Numbered from the stretch's first letter, positions 8,638-17,648 are shown. The stretch is 64,000 nucleotides of DNA from Candidatus Gastranaerophilales bacterium (GCA_023663225.1 JAMPHU010000002.1:1-64000); one strand, 5' to 3'. Numbers and translations: made by a program. The notes: a model not told the origin generated them from the letters alone.

Positions 8638-9453
8638 ATGGTACGAAGTTTATGGACGGCGGCAACCGGTATGATTGCGCAGCAGGTTAATTTGGACACG
8701 ATCGCAAATAACCTTTCAAATGTAAATACTACCGGCTATAAAACACAGGTAAATGAATTTAAGAGTCTGCTCTATCAAACGATTCAGACGAGAACTACCT
8801 CCGCCAACGGTGAGAATAAGCCGAGCAGCGCACAAGTGGGACTGGGTGTGAGAAACGCGTCGATCTCTTCGGTGTTCAGGCAGGGAAATATGTTATCTTC
8901 CGAGAGCGATACTGCATTTGCGATCGACGGCAAGGGTTTCTTCGCAGTGAGAGGAGATGATGGCAATACATACTACACTCGAAACGGCGATCTCAAATTT
9001 ACGCTTGCTGTCAATGGAAATATGCTGGCTAGTTCGGATGGTTTTCCGGTGTTGAGTTCCACCGGCACACCGATTATTTTGGATAACACTTTCGCTCCCA
9101 GCAAGATCACAGTGTCGGCGGACGGCAGCCTCTGCTATCCGGACGAGAGGAACAATCCCCAACCCATAGGTATTACTGTGGGTGTGTACCAGTTTAACAA
9201 TCCCAACGGTCTGGAAAAGTTGGGCGACAGCCTTTTCCGGCAGTCGGCGGCCAGCGGCGCTCCTATCAACGAAGCCACAAACAACAATGTGGAGCGAAGC
9301 TCTATCATACAGGGGTACTTGGAGGGATCTAATGTTCAGGTTGCCGATGAGATGGTCAATATGATTGTGACACAGCGCGCGTACGAGCTCAACTCCAAGG
9401 CGATCACCACATCTGACGAAATGCTCCAGCAGGCGAACAACCTGAAGAGGTAA
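8638..9453 (+). CDS. flhP: Flagellar distal rod protein, FlgG/FlhP type
   Basis: This 271-residue axial rod protein begins MVRSLWTAATGMIAQQVNLD, followed by NNLSNVNTTGYKTQ (the flagellar rod signature), and ends with GYLEGSNVQVADEMVNMI, TQRAYELNSKAI and DEMLQQANNLKR, the FlgG-type C-terminal helix. FlgG forms the distal rod beneath the hook; in Bacillus the equivalent is FlhP. The ribosome binding site AGGAAAGG precedes the ATG. It lies 67 bases after flhO and 14 bases before the FlgJ-like gene, forming one rod-completion operon. Confidence 0.93.
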   Translation: MVRSLWTAATGMIAQQVNLDTIANNLSNVNTTGYKTQVNEFKSLLYQTIQTRTTSANGENKPSSAQVGLGVRNASISSVFRQGNMLSSESDTAFAIDGKGFFAVRGDDGNTYYTRNGDLKFTLAVNGNMLASSDGFPVLSSTGTPIILDNTFAPSKITVSADGSLCYPDERNNPQPIGITVGVYQFNNPNGLEKLGDSLFRQSAASGAPINEATNNNVERSSIIQGYLEGSNVQVADEMVNMIVTQRAYELNSKAITTSDEMLQQANNLKR

Positions 9454-9467
9454 GGAGGTAGATTATT

Positions 9468-9896
9468 TTGGATATCGGAAATATTTCTTCTGTATATGGA
9501 GATATATACACGAAAGCGGCGGAGGACAGCGCATCCAAACTGGAGGGCCAGTTGGGAAAGGATTATTCCGAGGCTACAGACGACGAGCTGATGGATGTCT
9601 GCAAACAGTTTGAGGCGTATTTCCTGGAGCAGGTGATGAAAGCGATGGTGAAGACCATTCCCTCGCAGGAGAGTGAATCTTCCTCCACTAACTCTTTATT
9701 GAGTTACTACAAGGACGAGATGATCAAGGAGGTTGCCTCCGAGTCCACAGAGCGCAGCGGTCTGGGACTGGCACAGTCTCTCTATGAGCAGATGAAGCGC
9801 AATTATGGTCTGGACTCGGACAGCATTACTGTGGAAGAACTCAGGGCGCGGAGGACTGCGGAAATGGTTGGAACCGATAGCGTTCAGGAAGCATAA
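9468..9896 (+). CDS. FlgJ-like rod-capping domain protein (no muramidase domain)
   Basis: This 142-residue protein carries the rod-binding domain found at the N-terminus of FlgJ: ELMDVCKQFEAYFLEQVMKAM followed by a Ser-rich linker and YKDEMIKEVASESTERSGLGLAQSLYEQM. The peptidoglycan hydrolase domain of proteobacterial FlgJ is absent, as is usual in Clostridia. It probably caps or chaperones rod assembly. The start is TTG at 9468, set 9 bases behind a strong AAGGAGG; no ATG is suitable. It is the last gene of the mbl-flagellar operon, followed by a terminator. Confidence 0.85.
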   Translation: MDIGNISSVYGDIYTKAAEDSASKLEGQLGKDYSEATDDELMDVCKQFEAYFLEQVMKAMVKTIPSQESESSSTNSLLSYYKDEMIKEVASESTERSGLGLAQSLYEQMKRNYGLDSDSITVEELRARRTAEMVGTDSVQEA

Positions 9897-9925
9897 AGTC
9901 ATTCACTGATCAAGTATTCTTTTGG

Positions 9926-9975
9926 AACTGTCGTATCATAGCATTTTTGGCCATCATGCGGCAGTTTCTTTCTTA
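9926..9975 (+). terminator. Terminator of the mbl-flagellar operon
   Basis: AACTGTCGTATCAT and ATGATGCGGCAGTT-like arms (with G-T pairs and isolated mismatches) form a long imperfect stem around TTTTT-containing loop sequence, followed by the T-rich TTTCTTTCTTAT. Confidence 0.6.
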
Positions 9976-10065
9976 TGGCGAGCGATTCGCAGCATAATAT
10001 TTCCAAATTGAGTGGAACATGATAAAATAAGCGTACCGGAAGAAAACAGGGATGTGATGTGAATT

Positions 10066-12321
10066 ATGGAAATGATCAGCGGGTATGTAGATCATATTAT
10101 TTTTCAGAACAGCGATAATGGATATACGGTCATGAGCTTGATAGCAGACGGGGATGAGATCGTCTGTGTGGGGATGTGCAAGGGTTTGGATCAAGGGGAA
10201 AATATCTCGGCTCAGGGAGATTATGTGGAACATCCGCTGTATGGAAGTCAGTTCAAGATCAGTTCCTATGAGGTGACGGTGCCCAAGGACAGCGTCAGCA
10301 TGGAGAGATACCTGGGGTCGGGAGCGGTCAAAGGAGTGGGGGCGGCGTTGGCTGCACGCATTGTTAAAAAGTTTGGGGAGGATACTTTTCGCATTATTGA
10401 GGAGGAACCGGAGCGCCTGGCGGAAGTAAAGGGAATCAGTGAGCGCAAGGCACAGGAGATCGCGGTTCAAATGGAGGAGAAAAGAGATCTGCGGGATGCT
10501 CTGGTGTATCTTCAACAATATGGCATTTCCAATACTCTGGCGGTGAAGATATTTGATACTTATGGGGTGGAACTCTACAGTATTATGAAGGAGAATCCGT
10601 ATCGCTTGGCGGAGGACATAGGCGGTGTGGGTTTTCGGACCGCGGACGAGATCGCGGGAAAGGTCGGTATTCGCGCGGATTCCGATTACCGTATCCGCAG
10701 CGGGATCTTGTACACCTTGCAGCAGGCGTTGGGGGAGGGGCATTGCCATCTCCCTATGAATATCTTGTTGGAGAGGGCGCATATATTGCTTCATGTGGGG
10801 GAAGAGGAGATTCGGCTGCAGGTGGGCAATCTGGCCATGGATAAAAAGCTGGTGGTAAAGGGAGAATGCGTATTTGCCAGCTCATACTATTATGCGGAAC
10901 TCAACTGTGCAAGGTTGTTATTTGAGTTGAGCGGGCCTGTGGTGGAAGCCGAACTCTCTGCTGCTTGGAAGGCTCAACTGCAGGCGAAGCTGCGGAGACT
11001 GGCGGAGAGTCTTGAAATGGAGATGGATGATCTGCAGTTGGAGGCGGCGGCGGAATGTGTTCAAAACGGTCTGTTTCTATTGTTGGGAGGTCCGGGTACA
11101 GGCAAGACTACCACGATCAACTTGATCATCCGCTATTTTGAAGCGGAGGGAATGGATATTTGTCTGGCGGCGCCCACCGGACGCGCTGCAAAGCGTATGA
11201 CGGAGGCCACAGGTTTTGAGGCAAAGACCATTCACCGCTTGCTGGAGTTGAATAGTTCGCTGTCCGGCGAGGACGTAAAGCGTGTACGTTTTGAGAAAAA
11301 CGAGGAAAACCCGCTGGAGACGGATGTGATCATCATAGATGAAATGTCCATGGTAGATATCCAACTGTTTCATGCGCTGCTACGGGCGATCATGCCAGGG
11401 ACCCGATTGGTATTGGTGGGAGATGTGGATCAGCTTCCCAGCGTAGGACCTGGGCAGGTCCTGCGAGATCTGATGGACAGCAAGGCTTTTCCTATGATCA
11501 TTTTGAAGAAGATATTTCGACAGGCGGGAGAAAGTGACATTGTTGTCAATGCACATCGGATCAATCGCGGGGAACCGATCTCTTTGGATAATAAGTCAAA
11601 AGATTTTTTCTTTCTCGAAAGAAATGACGTTAATGTCATATACAAGCATATGATCCAGTTGATTCAGGATAAGTTGCCGTCCTATGTAAAGGCGGGGGCT
11701 TTTGACATTCAGGTGTTGACGCCCATGCGGAAAGGACCTTTGGGATGTGAGACCTTAAATGGTATTCTTCAAAGGTATCTGAATCCGCCGGATCCTGCCA
11801 AAAAAGAACATATCAGTGGCGAGACGGTTTATCGGGAAGGTGACAAGGTCATGCAGGTAAAGAACAATTACCAGTTGGAATGGGAGATTGTCAGCCGATA
11901 TGGTATTCCGATCGACAAAGGGATCGGGATCTTTAACGGAGACATGGGAAGGATTGTGGAGATCAATGAAATGGCGTCGTCACTGGTGGTGGAATATGAC
12001 GAACAGCGGCGGGTGACTTATCCTTTCGCCATGTTGGATGAACTGGAGTTGTCCTACGCGATCACGATCCACAAGGCTCAGGGAAGCGAATATCCTGCGG
12101 TTATTATGCCGCTGTTGGGCGGGCCGAGGATGCTATTTAACCGCAATCTGCTATATACGGGGATCACGAGGGCGCAGAACTGTGTTACCATCCTGGGCAG
12201 CAGAGCTACTGTGAGGGATATGATAGAAAATGTCAGTGAAAAAAAGCGTTTTACTGCGCTCGCACAGCGTATAGAACAGGAGATGGCCCTGCGGGCGGAC
12301 TCTGCGGAAGAAGATAAATAG
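10066..12321 (+). CDS. recD2: RecD2-type ATP-dependent 5'-3' DNA helicase
   Basis: This is an SF1B helicase of the RecD2 group, found in bacteria that use AddAB rather than RecBCD. It acts in DNA repair and replication-fork maintenance. The 751-residue length is right for RecD2. The N-terminal region has helix-hairpin-helix-like repeats (GSGAVKGVGAALAARIVKKF, AEVKGISERKAQEI). Walker A is LLGGPGTGKTTTINLI at about residue 340. DEMSMVD is motif II, GDVDQLPSVGPG motif III, and YAITIHKAQGSEY plus LLYTGITRAQ are the C-terminal helicase motifs. The comFC gene follows after 21 bases, suggesting co-transcription. Confidence 0.95.
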   Translation: MEMISGYVDHIIFQNSDNGYTVMSLIADGDEIVCVGMCKGLDQGENISAQGDYVEHPLYGSQFKISSYEVTVPKDSVSMERYLGSGAVKGVGAALAARIVKKFGEDTFRIIEEEPERLAEVKGISERKAQEIAVQMEEKRDLRDALVYLQQYGISNTLAVKIFDTYGVELYSIMKENPYRLAEDIGGVGFRTADEIAGKVGIRADSDYRIRSGILYTLQQALGEGHCHLPMNILLERAHILLHVGEEEIRLQVGNLAMDKKLVVKGECVFASSYYYAELNCARLLFELSGPVVEAELSAAWKAQLQAKLRRLAESLEMEMDDLQLEAAAECVQNGLFLLLGGPGTGKTTTINLIIRYFEAEGMDICLAAPTGRAAKRMTEATGFEAKTIHRLLELNSSLSGEDVKRVRFEKNEENPLETDVIIIDEMSMVDIQLFHALLRAIMPGTRLVLVGDVDQLPSVGPGQVLRDLMDSKAFPMIILKKIFRQAGESDIVVNAHRINRGEPISLDNKSKDFFFLERNDVNVIYKHMIQLIQDKLPSYVKAGAFDIQVLTPMRKGPLGCETLNGILQRYLNPPDPAKKEHISGETVYREGDKVMQVKNNYQLEWEIVSRYGIPIDKGIGIFNGDMGRIVEINEMASSLVVEYDEQRRVTYPFAMLDELELSYAITIHKAQGSEYPAVIMPLLGGPRMLFNRNLLYTGITRAQNCVTILGSRATVRDMIENVSEKKRFTALAQRIEQEMALRADSAEEDK

Positions 12322-12342
12322 TATCATGGTTTGAGGTTACGG

Positions 12343-13053
12343 ATGATAAAACGAATGATTAAAATTATATTACAGTTGTTATTTCCTCTCAGATGTCCGG
12401 TATGTGACCGGATTGCGCCCTATGGCGAGAAGATTTGCCTGAGCTGTATGGAACGGCTGAAGCCGATCACGCCGCCCTGGTGTATGAAATGTGGTAAAAA
12501 GTTGAGAGAAGATGGGGAATTATGTGGAGATTGCAGGAAAAGGACACATTTATTTGTCCGAGGAAGGGCACTCTATGAGTATGAGAGCGTTGCACCGTCC
12601 ATATATCGCATGAAATATGGCAACAGGAGAGAGTATGCGGCGTTTTTTGGTGAGGAGACCGCGCGGTATCTGGGAGACTTTATACAAAAGATCCGACCGG
12701 ATGCGCTGATACCGATTCCGCTGCACAAAAAGAGGATCAGAAAACGAGGATATAATCAGGCGGCGCTGCTGGCCAGAGAGATAGGAGATCGAACGGGTGT
12801 GCCTGTATATGAGGATTTGCTGATCAGAGTAAAAAATACGGTCCCTCTGAAAAGGCAAAATCCGGAAGAAAGGCAAAATAATTTGAAAAAAGCTTTTATT
12901 ATCGCTCAAAATGATGTAAAATTAAAGACGATTATATTGATAGATGATATCTACACTACCGGAAGTACAATGGATGAGGCCGCGGCCACCTGGAGGACCG
13001 CAGGCGTAGAGAACATATATTTCATTGCGCTTTCCAGTGGTGCGGGCACTTAA
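12343..13053 (+). CDS. comFC: ComF family phosphoribosyltransferase-like protein
   Basis: ComFC/GntX proteins carry a zinc-ribbon N-terminus and a phosphoribosyltransferase fold, and are needed for DNA uptake or processing in competence. Here CPVC...CLSC and CMKCGKKL...CGDC supply the zinc ligands, ALIPIPLHKKRIRKRGYNQA is the typical central motif, and IILIDDIYTTGSTMDEA is the PRPP-binding loop near the C-terminus. The start ATG 12343 lies 6 bases after TGAGG; a TTG at 12331 would add four residues. recD2 precedes it and yvyF follows, as comFC and yvyF neighbour each other in Bacillus. Confidence 0.9.
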   Translation: MIKRMIKIILQLLFPLRCPVCDRIAPYGEKICLSCMERLKPITPPWCMKCGKKLREDGELCGDCRKRTHLFVRGRALYEYESVAPSIYRMKYGNRREYAAFFGEETARYLGDFIQKIRPDALIPIPLHKKRIRKRGYNQAALLAREIGDRTGVPVYEDLLIRVKNTVPLKRQNPEERQNNLKKAFIIAQNDVKLKTIILIDDIYTTGSTMDEAAATWRTAGVENIYFIALSSGAGT

Positions 13054-13095
13054 ACAACACAATATGCGTACTGAAACGCGGAAACGAGGTAGCCT

Positions 13096-13506
13096 ATGAA
13101 CATTAAGAATTGTAGAAACTGTGGAAGAATTTTTAACTATGTGTCTGGCCCCTTCACGTGCCAGGTGTGCAGAGAGCAGTTGGAGCAGAAATTCCAGGAA
13201 GTGAAGGAGTACATTCGTGAGCACAAGGGCGTGGGCATTGTGGAGGTCGCGGATGCGTGTGATGTGGACGCTTCTCAGATCAGACAGTGGTTGAGAGAAG
13301 AACGCTTGGAGGTTACAGAGGATTCTCCGATCCAGTTGACCTGTGAGAGCTGCGGCGCTATGATCCGCTCGGGCAGATTTTGTGAGGCATGTAAAAATAA
13401 CGTCAAATCCGGCCTCAGAGAGGTACTTAAGGAAGGCAGGGAAACGTTGAAAAAGAGTGCCCCTGACGACAGAGACAAGAGTGGCCCTAAGATGAGATAT
13501 CTGTGA
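13096..13506 (+). CDS. yvyF: YvyF-type flagellar operon protein (TIGR03826 family)
   Basis: This 136-residue soluble protein begins MNIKNCRNCGRIFNYVSG and has two Cys pairs at the N-terminus (CRNCG, CQVC) and two more near residue 90 (CESCGAMI, CEACKNNV), consistent with two zinc ribbons. Between them is a helix-turn-helix-like segment (VEVADACDVDASQIRQWLREE). In Bacillus yvyF lies between comFC and flgM and is linked to flagellar expression; its molecular role is not settled. Here it follows comFC but no flgM follows, so the flagellar locus is split. Confidence 0.88.
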   Translation: MNIKNCRNCGRIFNYVSGPFTCQVCREQLEQKFQEVKEYIREHKGVGIVEVADACDVDASQIRQWLREERLEVTEDSPIQLTCESCGAMIRSGRFCEACKNNVKSGLREVLKEGRETLKKSAPDDRDKSGPKMRYL

Positions 13507-13518
13507 TGGAGGATCGGT

Positions 13519-13908
13519 ATGTTAAATGAGGAACGCATCATACTGATGACACAGATGGCATCTTATGAGGCGCATGAAGGCAAAAAGAATATGGCGATCG
13601 GCAAGTATTTCCGCAGCGATTATATCACTGTCCAAATTTTAAAATCAGTGATCAGCGCTACGATCGCATTTGGAATAGCTTTCGCGTTATTCATCTTTTA
13701 TGATTTTGAAGTATTTATGCAGGATATTTACAAGATGGATCTGATTGTATTTGCCCAGAACGTATTGAAATACTATGGCATTACAGTCGTGTCGTACAGT
13801 CTTTTGTCCTACGGCATTTGCTCCTATCGCTATGCGAAAGCGAAAAAAAGCCTGAAATGCTATTATCGTAACTTAAAGAAGATCAATTCTATGTACGATG
13901 AGCAGTAG
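13519..13908 (+). CDS. Small membrane protein of unknown function
   Basis: This 129-residue protein has two predicted transmembrane helices (roughly 46-66, SVISATIAFGIAFALFIFYD, and 85-108, NVLKYYGITVVSYSLLSYGI) separated by a short loop, with a charged Lys/Tyr-rich C-terminal tail (YAKAKKSLKCYYRNLKK). I do not recognise a named family. It lies 12 bases after yvyF and 26 bases before the next membrane protein, leading into cdaA-cdaR, so it is probably part of one long operon. A role at the membrane with the downstream protein is inference only. Confidence 0.7.
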   Translation: MLNEERIILMTQMASYEAHEGKKNMAIGKYFRSDYITVQILKSVISATIAFGIAFALFIFYDFEVFMQDIYKMDLIVFAQNVLKYYGITVVSYSLLSYGICSYRYAKAKKSLKCYYRNLKKINSMYDEQ

Positions 13909-13934
13909 CAGGATGGGTGTGCTTTGGAGGAAAT

Positions 13935-15077
13935 ATGACTGCTTTACTAGAATTTAGAGAAAAATTGAAATTGATCTACAGCAAAAATGAGGTATTCATT
14001 CTGCCGGTTGTAAAATTTTTGGTGGCGTTTATCGTTTTGAATACCTTAAACGGGCGCATGGGATATATGACGCGGCTGGATAACATTGCGATCGTGCTGA
14101 TTGTGGCCTTGATGTGCTCGTTTCTGCCCAACGGCGCGGTGATCTTTTTTGCGGCGGTGTTCAGCTTGTTGCATATGTATGCGTTGTCGCTGGAGGTGGC
14201 GATAGTAGGATTTTGCTTGTATCTTGTGATGTTTCTTTTGTATTTCCGTTTTGCGCCAAAGGATTCTCTGGTGGTGGTACTGACGCCGCTTTTGTGTGCG
14301 CTCAAGCTTCCGTATGTGATGCCGGTGGTCATGGGACTTTTAGGGACTCCTGCGTCTGCGGTGTCCGTGAGTTGCGGTGTGATCGTCTACTATCTGCTGG
14401 CGGCTGTAGTGGGAAATGCGCCTACGATTGGCACACTGGGAGAAACGGATGCCACAGCCAAACTTCGCCTTATGATAGACAGCCTTATGGCGAATAAGGA
14501 GATGTTGGTCATGGTGGCAGCGTTTGCGATAACGGTTATTGTCGTATATCTGATTCGCAGGATGTCTGTAGACCACGCATGGACGATTGCAATAATAGCA
14601 GGTGTTATGGCTGACTTGATTATATTGCTCGTGGGTGATCTGTTGTATGACACAAATGTGTCTATGGGGAGCGTCCTGTTGGGAATGGTGGTGGCCGTGA
14701 TCTGCGCCAAGCTGATAGAATTTTTCCGGTTCTGTGTGGATTACAGTCGAACGGAAAAGGTACAGTTTGAGGACGATGAATATTATTATTATGTGAAGGC
14801 GGTTCCCAAAATGAGCGTGGCTGCACCGACTAAGACGGTGAAGCGGATCAATTCACAGCACAGAGGCGGATCGTCTGCCAGGAGAGACTATGCGGATGCA
14901 GATTCCCGATATGATAATACCCGGGGTGTAGTGACAGAGCGAACAGGCAGGAATACAGGCAGTTCTTCCAGATCTCGCACGGGAGGATATGGAGGGAGCC
15001 GAAACGACCGCAGGAGCGGCCGGAGTGTCACAATAAGCAACAGAGCAGGATACTCCGAGGATGATTATGTGGAGTGA
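13935..15077 (+). CDS. Polytopic membrane protein of unknown function with a basic, disordered tail
   Basis: This 380-residue protein has about nine hydrophobic segments between residues 20 and 270, then a cytoplasmic-looking tail of about 100 residues rich in Arg, Ser, Gly and Asp (for example RTGRNTGSSSRSRTGGYGGS) that looks disordered. ATG 13935 sits 4 bases behind GGAGG; a GTG at 13917 would add six residues. I do not recognise a named family. It lies immediately upstream of cdaA, 29 bases apart, so it is probably co-expressed with the cyclic-di-AMP synthase. Confidence 0.7.
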   Translation: MTALLEFREKLKLIYSKNEVFILPVVKFLVAFIVLNTLNGRMGYMTRLDNIAIVLIVALMCSFLPNGAVIFFAAVFSLLHMYALSLEVAIVGFCLYLVMFLLYFRFAPKDSLVVVLTPLLCALKLPYVMPVVMGLLGTPASAVSVSCGVIVYYLLAAVVGNAPTIGTLGETDATAKLRLMIDSLMANKEMLVMVAAFAITVIVVYLIRRMSVDHAWTIAIIAGVMADLIILLVGDLLYDTNVSMGSVLLGMVVAVICAKLIEFFRFCVDYSRTEKVQFEDDEYYYYVKAVPKMSVAAPTKTVKRINSQHRGGSSARRDYADADSRYDNTRGVVTERTGRNTGSSSRSRTGGYGGSRNDRRSGRSVTISNRAGYSEDDYVE

Positions 15078-15106
15078 CAACATAAATGTGGGGCAAGGAT
15101 TGAAAC

Positions 15107-15988
15107 GTGATGCAGTGGATTAACCAGGCGGTTGATTATCTGAATAATTTTAGTATCTATGGGATGATGGCAGACATGAGTGATGTGGTGGAAATTTTGA
15201 TCATTGCGCTGCTGTTGTACTATATTTTGGTGTGGATGAAAGCCACCCGCGCTTGGGCGCTCTTAAAAGGACTGATCGTTATCTGCATCTTTTTGCTTTT
15301 GGCCAATTTCTTTCAAATGACCACTATTTTGTGGATGGTCAAAAATTTGTTGAGTTTTGCGGTGATGGCGTTGATCGTGGTGATTCAGCCGGAGTTGCGC
15401 AAGGCTTTGGAGGAATTGGGAAAAAAGAATATTTTGAGATCGGTTATTCCTTTTGCGTCGAATCACCGGGAGGAGGAAAATTTTTCGGAGAAGACCATCG
15501 GAGAGATCGCAAGAGCGTGTGTGGAGATGGGGAAGGCGCGAACGGGGGCGCTTATCGTGATAGAGCATCAGGAAACGCTGAAGGATTACGAGCGAACCGG
15601 CATTATGGTGGACGGAATTGTCACCAATCAACTTTTGATCAATATTTTTGAACACAATACACCCTTACATGACGGCGCTGTTATCATAAGAGGGAACCGC
15701 ATTGTGGCTGCGACCTGTTATCTGCCGCTCTCTGACAATCTTGGACTGAGCAAAGAGCTGGGAACCAGACATCGTGCAGGCGTGGGGATTTCTGAGGTGA
15801 CGGATTCCCTGACAGTGATTGTGTCGGAGGAGACCGGCAAGATCAGTGTGGCATATGAGGGCGAATTGGAGCGGAATCTAAATCTGGATAGGCTCAAACA
15901 GTGTATTCAGGAAACATTGAACGGAAAAAAGGAGGAAGTCGTCAAGGAGAAACGTAAGTGGAAGGGAAGGAGCAAGCCTAAGAAATGA
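15107..15988 (+). CDS. cdaA: Diadenylate cyclase CdaA (c-di-AMP synthase)
   Basis: CdaA converts two ATP to cyclic di-AMP at the membrane, a second messenger controlling potassium, osmolyte and cell-wall homeostasis. Three N-terminal transmembrane segments (to about residue 90) are followed by the DisA_N catalytic domain with LHDGAVIIRGNRI (the DGA motif, about residue 188) and GTRHRAGVGISE (the RHR motif, about residue 221). Length 293 is somewhat longer than usual because of a Lys-rich C-terminal tail. GTG 15107 and ATG 15110 are both possible starts. It overlaps cdaR by 4 bases (ATGA), the classic cdaA-cdaR coupling. The usual third partner, glmM, is not in the window. Confidence 0.96.
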   Translation: MMQWINQAVDYLNNFSIYGMMADMSDVVEILIIALLLYYILVWMKATRAWALLKGLIVICIFLLLANFFQMTTILWMVKNLLSFAVMALIVVIQPELRKALEELGKKNILRSVIPFASNHREEENFSEKTIGEIARACVEMGKARTGALIVIEHQETLKDYERTGIMVDGIVTNQLLINIFEHNTPLHDGAVIIRGNRIVAATCYLPLSDNLGLSKELGTRHRAGVGISEVTDSLTVIVSEETGKISVAYEGELERNLNLDRLKQCIQETLNGKKEEVVKEKRKWKGRSKPKK

Positions 15989-17262
15989 GAAAGAAATTAT
16001 TGAACAATTGGAGTTTAAAGCTTGCCTCTTTGGTCCTTGCGATTATCTTATGGTTTCTTGTGGCGCAGATAGACGATCCACAGGAGCGCAGATTTTTCAG
16101 CAATATCAAGGTCAATCTGATCAACACGGAGCTGTTGGATGAGGAAGATAAGGTGTATGGGATTCTGGATAACACAGACACGATCCGTGTGACGGTGTGG
16201 GCGCCCAACAGTGTGTTTTCTCAGATTGACGAGAGCGATATCGTAGCGGAAGCGGATGTGAGCAAACTGACAGAGATCAATACGATTCCGATTGATGTCA
16301 GAGTGAATAATTCAGGGGTTCTTTCTGTGGAGAGCAATCGGGATGTGCTGCGCTTGAACGTGGAGGACAGATCGAGGACGTATGTTCCTCTCTCATATGA
16401 TATCACGGGTGAAGCGGCAGATGGCTATATTGTGGGCAATGTATCCTTGGATCAGAATATGATTGAGATATCCGGACCGGAGTCGGCAGTGAGCAGCGTT
16501 AAGTCGGCGGGTGTGGTCATCAATGTGGCGAATGCCTCCAACACGTTGTCAGCAGAGATGGAAGTTCGATTGTATGATCAGGACGGCAATGTGGTAAACT
16601 ATGATACGATCCACAAACAGTCTGATTATGTGCGGGTCTCTGTGGAGATACTGGCCACCAAGACGGTGCCTGTTGAAGTCGGCTATGTAGGAGAACCGGC
16701 GGATGGTTTTCTGACTACGGGAGCGGTGGAATGTAGTCCTGCCACAGTACAGATTGCCGGAACTAGGACTGCTTTGGCAAATGTCAACAAGATCGTGATA
16801 CCTGAGGATGCGATCAATATTGCAGATGCAGATAGTGATGTGAAAATATCTGTCAACTTCAAGGAATATCTGCAGGACAATGTGCGGTTGGCGGATAGTG
16901 ATTTTGACGGAAAAGTGACAATCACCGTATATATAGAGCCTATCGCAGAGAGGTCGTTGGAGATTTTGTCAGGTAATATCAATCTTGTCAACCCGCCGGA
17001 AGGTATGGGAGCGGCGCTGGCGGAGGATACGGCTCGATATACTTTGAGAGTGTCAGGGCTGGAAGCAGAGGTAAGCCAACTGGTGGCAGAGGAAATTTGG
17101 GGGACTGTGAACATCGGTCAGTGGATGGAGGATCAGGAATTGTCTTCCTTGAAAGCGGGGACATATGATATGCCCGTGGAGTTTGCTCTGGATCGGGATG
17201 TGAATATTATGGAGCCTTTGGTCGTTGGTGTGGAAGTGAGCGCGTATACGGATGAAGAATAA
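15985..17262 (+). CDS. cdaR: CdaR, YbbR-domain regulator of CdaA
   Basis: CdaR is a membrane-anchored, extracytoplasmic partner that modulates CdaA. One N-terminal transmembrane helix (SLKLASLVLAIILWFLVAQI, about residues 9-28) is followed by four YbbR-like beta-rich repeats over about 390 residues, recognisable by recurrent segments such as VEVGYVGEPADGF and PATVQIAGTRTALANVNKI. The length of 425 fits a four-repeat form. Translation is coupled to cdaA by the 4-base overlap. Confidence 0.93.
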   Translation: MRKKLLNNWSLKLASLVLAIILWFLVAQIDDPQERRFFSNIKVNLINTELLDEEDKVYGILDNTDTIRVTVWAPNSVFSQIDESDIVAEADVSKLTEINTIPIDVRVNNSGVLSVESNRDVLRLNVEDRSRTYVPLSYDITGEAADGYIVGNVSLDQNMIEISGPESAVSSVKSAGVVINVANASNTLSAEMEVRLYDQDGNVVNYDTIHKQSDYVRVSVEILATKTVPVEVGYVGEPADGFLTTGAVECSPATVQIAGTRTALANVNKIVIPEDAINIADADSDVKISVNFKEYLQDNVRLADSDFDGKVTITVYIEPIAERSLEILSGNINLVNPPEGMGAALAEDTARYTLRVSGLEAEVSQLVAEEIWGTVNIGQWMEDQELSSLKAGTYDMPVEFALDRDVNIMEPLVVGVEVSAYTDEE

Positions 17263-17287
17263 CTGATGTTATTTTGTGTGATTTTTC

Positions 17288-17316
17288 TTGTGCTTATATC
17301 GCAATCATGCTATTAT
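17288..17316 (+). promoter_or_regulatory. Probable sigma-A promoter for the HPr gene
   Basis: TTGTGC at 17288-17293, a 17-base spacer and TATTAT at 17311-17316, 69 bases before the chosen HPr start. Confidence 0.5.
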
Positions 17317-17384
17317 AGAAATGAGAAGGAAGATGCTGGACTGACAAGAGATAAATAGACAGCATGGAAAGTGGAGGGAGGTTT

Positions 17385-17648
17385 ATGGTAAGGCAGAAGG
17401 TTGTTATTAAGAACCCTACCGGTCTGCATCTGAGACCAGCAGGTATTTTGTGTAAGGAAGCAATGCAGTTTAAATCATTGATTACCTTTACATTTCGGGA
17501 AAGTACAGCAAATGCCAAAAGTGTATTGAGCGTGCTGGGAGCATGTGTCAAATGTGGTGATGAGATTGAGTTTGTGTGTGAAGGGGAAGACGAGGAAGAA
17601 GCGCTGCGTTCCTTGGTGGAAGCGGTGGAAAGCGGTCTTGGAGAATAG
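17385..17648 (+). CDS. HPr family phosphocarrier protein
   Basis: HPr carries phosphate from Enzyme I to sugar-specific PTS components. This 87-residue protein has the active-site histidine in NPTGLHLRPAG (His at about position 14) and an HPrK/P-type serine region in STANAKSVLSVLG (the Ser after Lys aligns with Ser46). That leaves both catalytic and regulatory phosphorylation possible. The start ATG 17385 follows GGAGGGAGG; ATG 17364 would add seven residues. It has two extra Cys residues (GACVKCGDE, FVCEG) not typical of housekeeping HPr. It stands alone between cdaR and leuA, with no ptsI nearby, so it could be a second HPr. Confidence 0.88.
   Translation: MVRQKVVIKNPTGLHLRPAGILCKEAMQFKSLITFTFRESTANAKSVLSVLGACVKCGDEIEFVCEGEDEEEALRSLVEAVESGLGE

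Noticed and set aside
9968..10065. Sigma-A promoter for recD2
   Set aside because: A TAAAAT at 10023 has only a TTGAGT nine bases upstream, which is too close for a normal promoter; no better pair was found.
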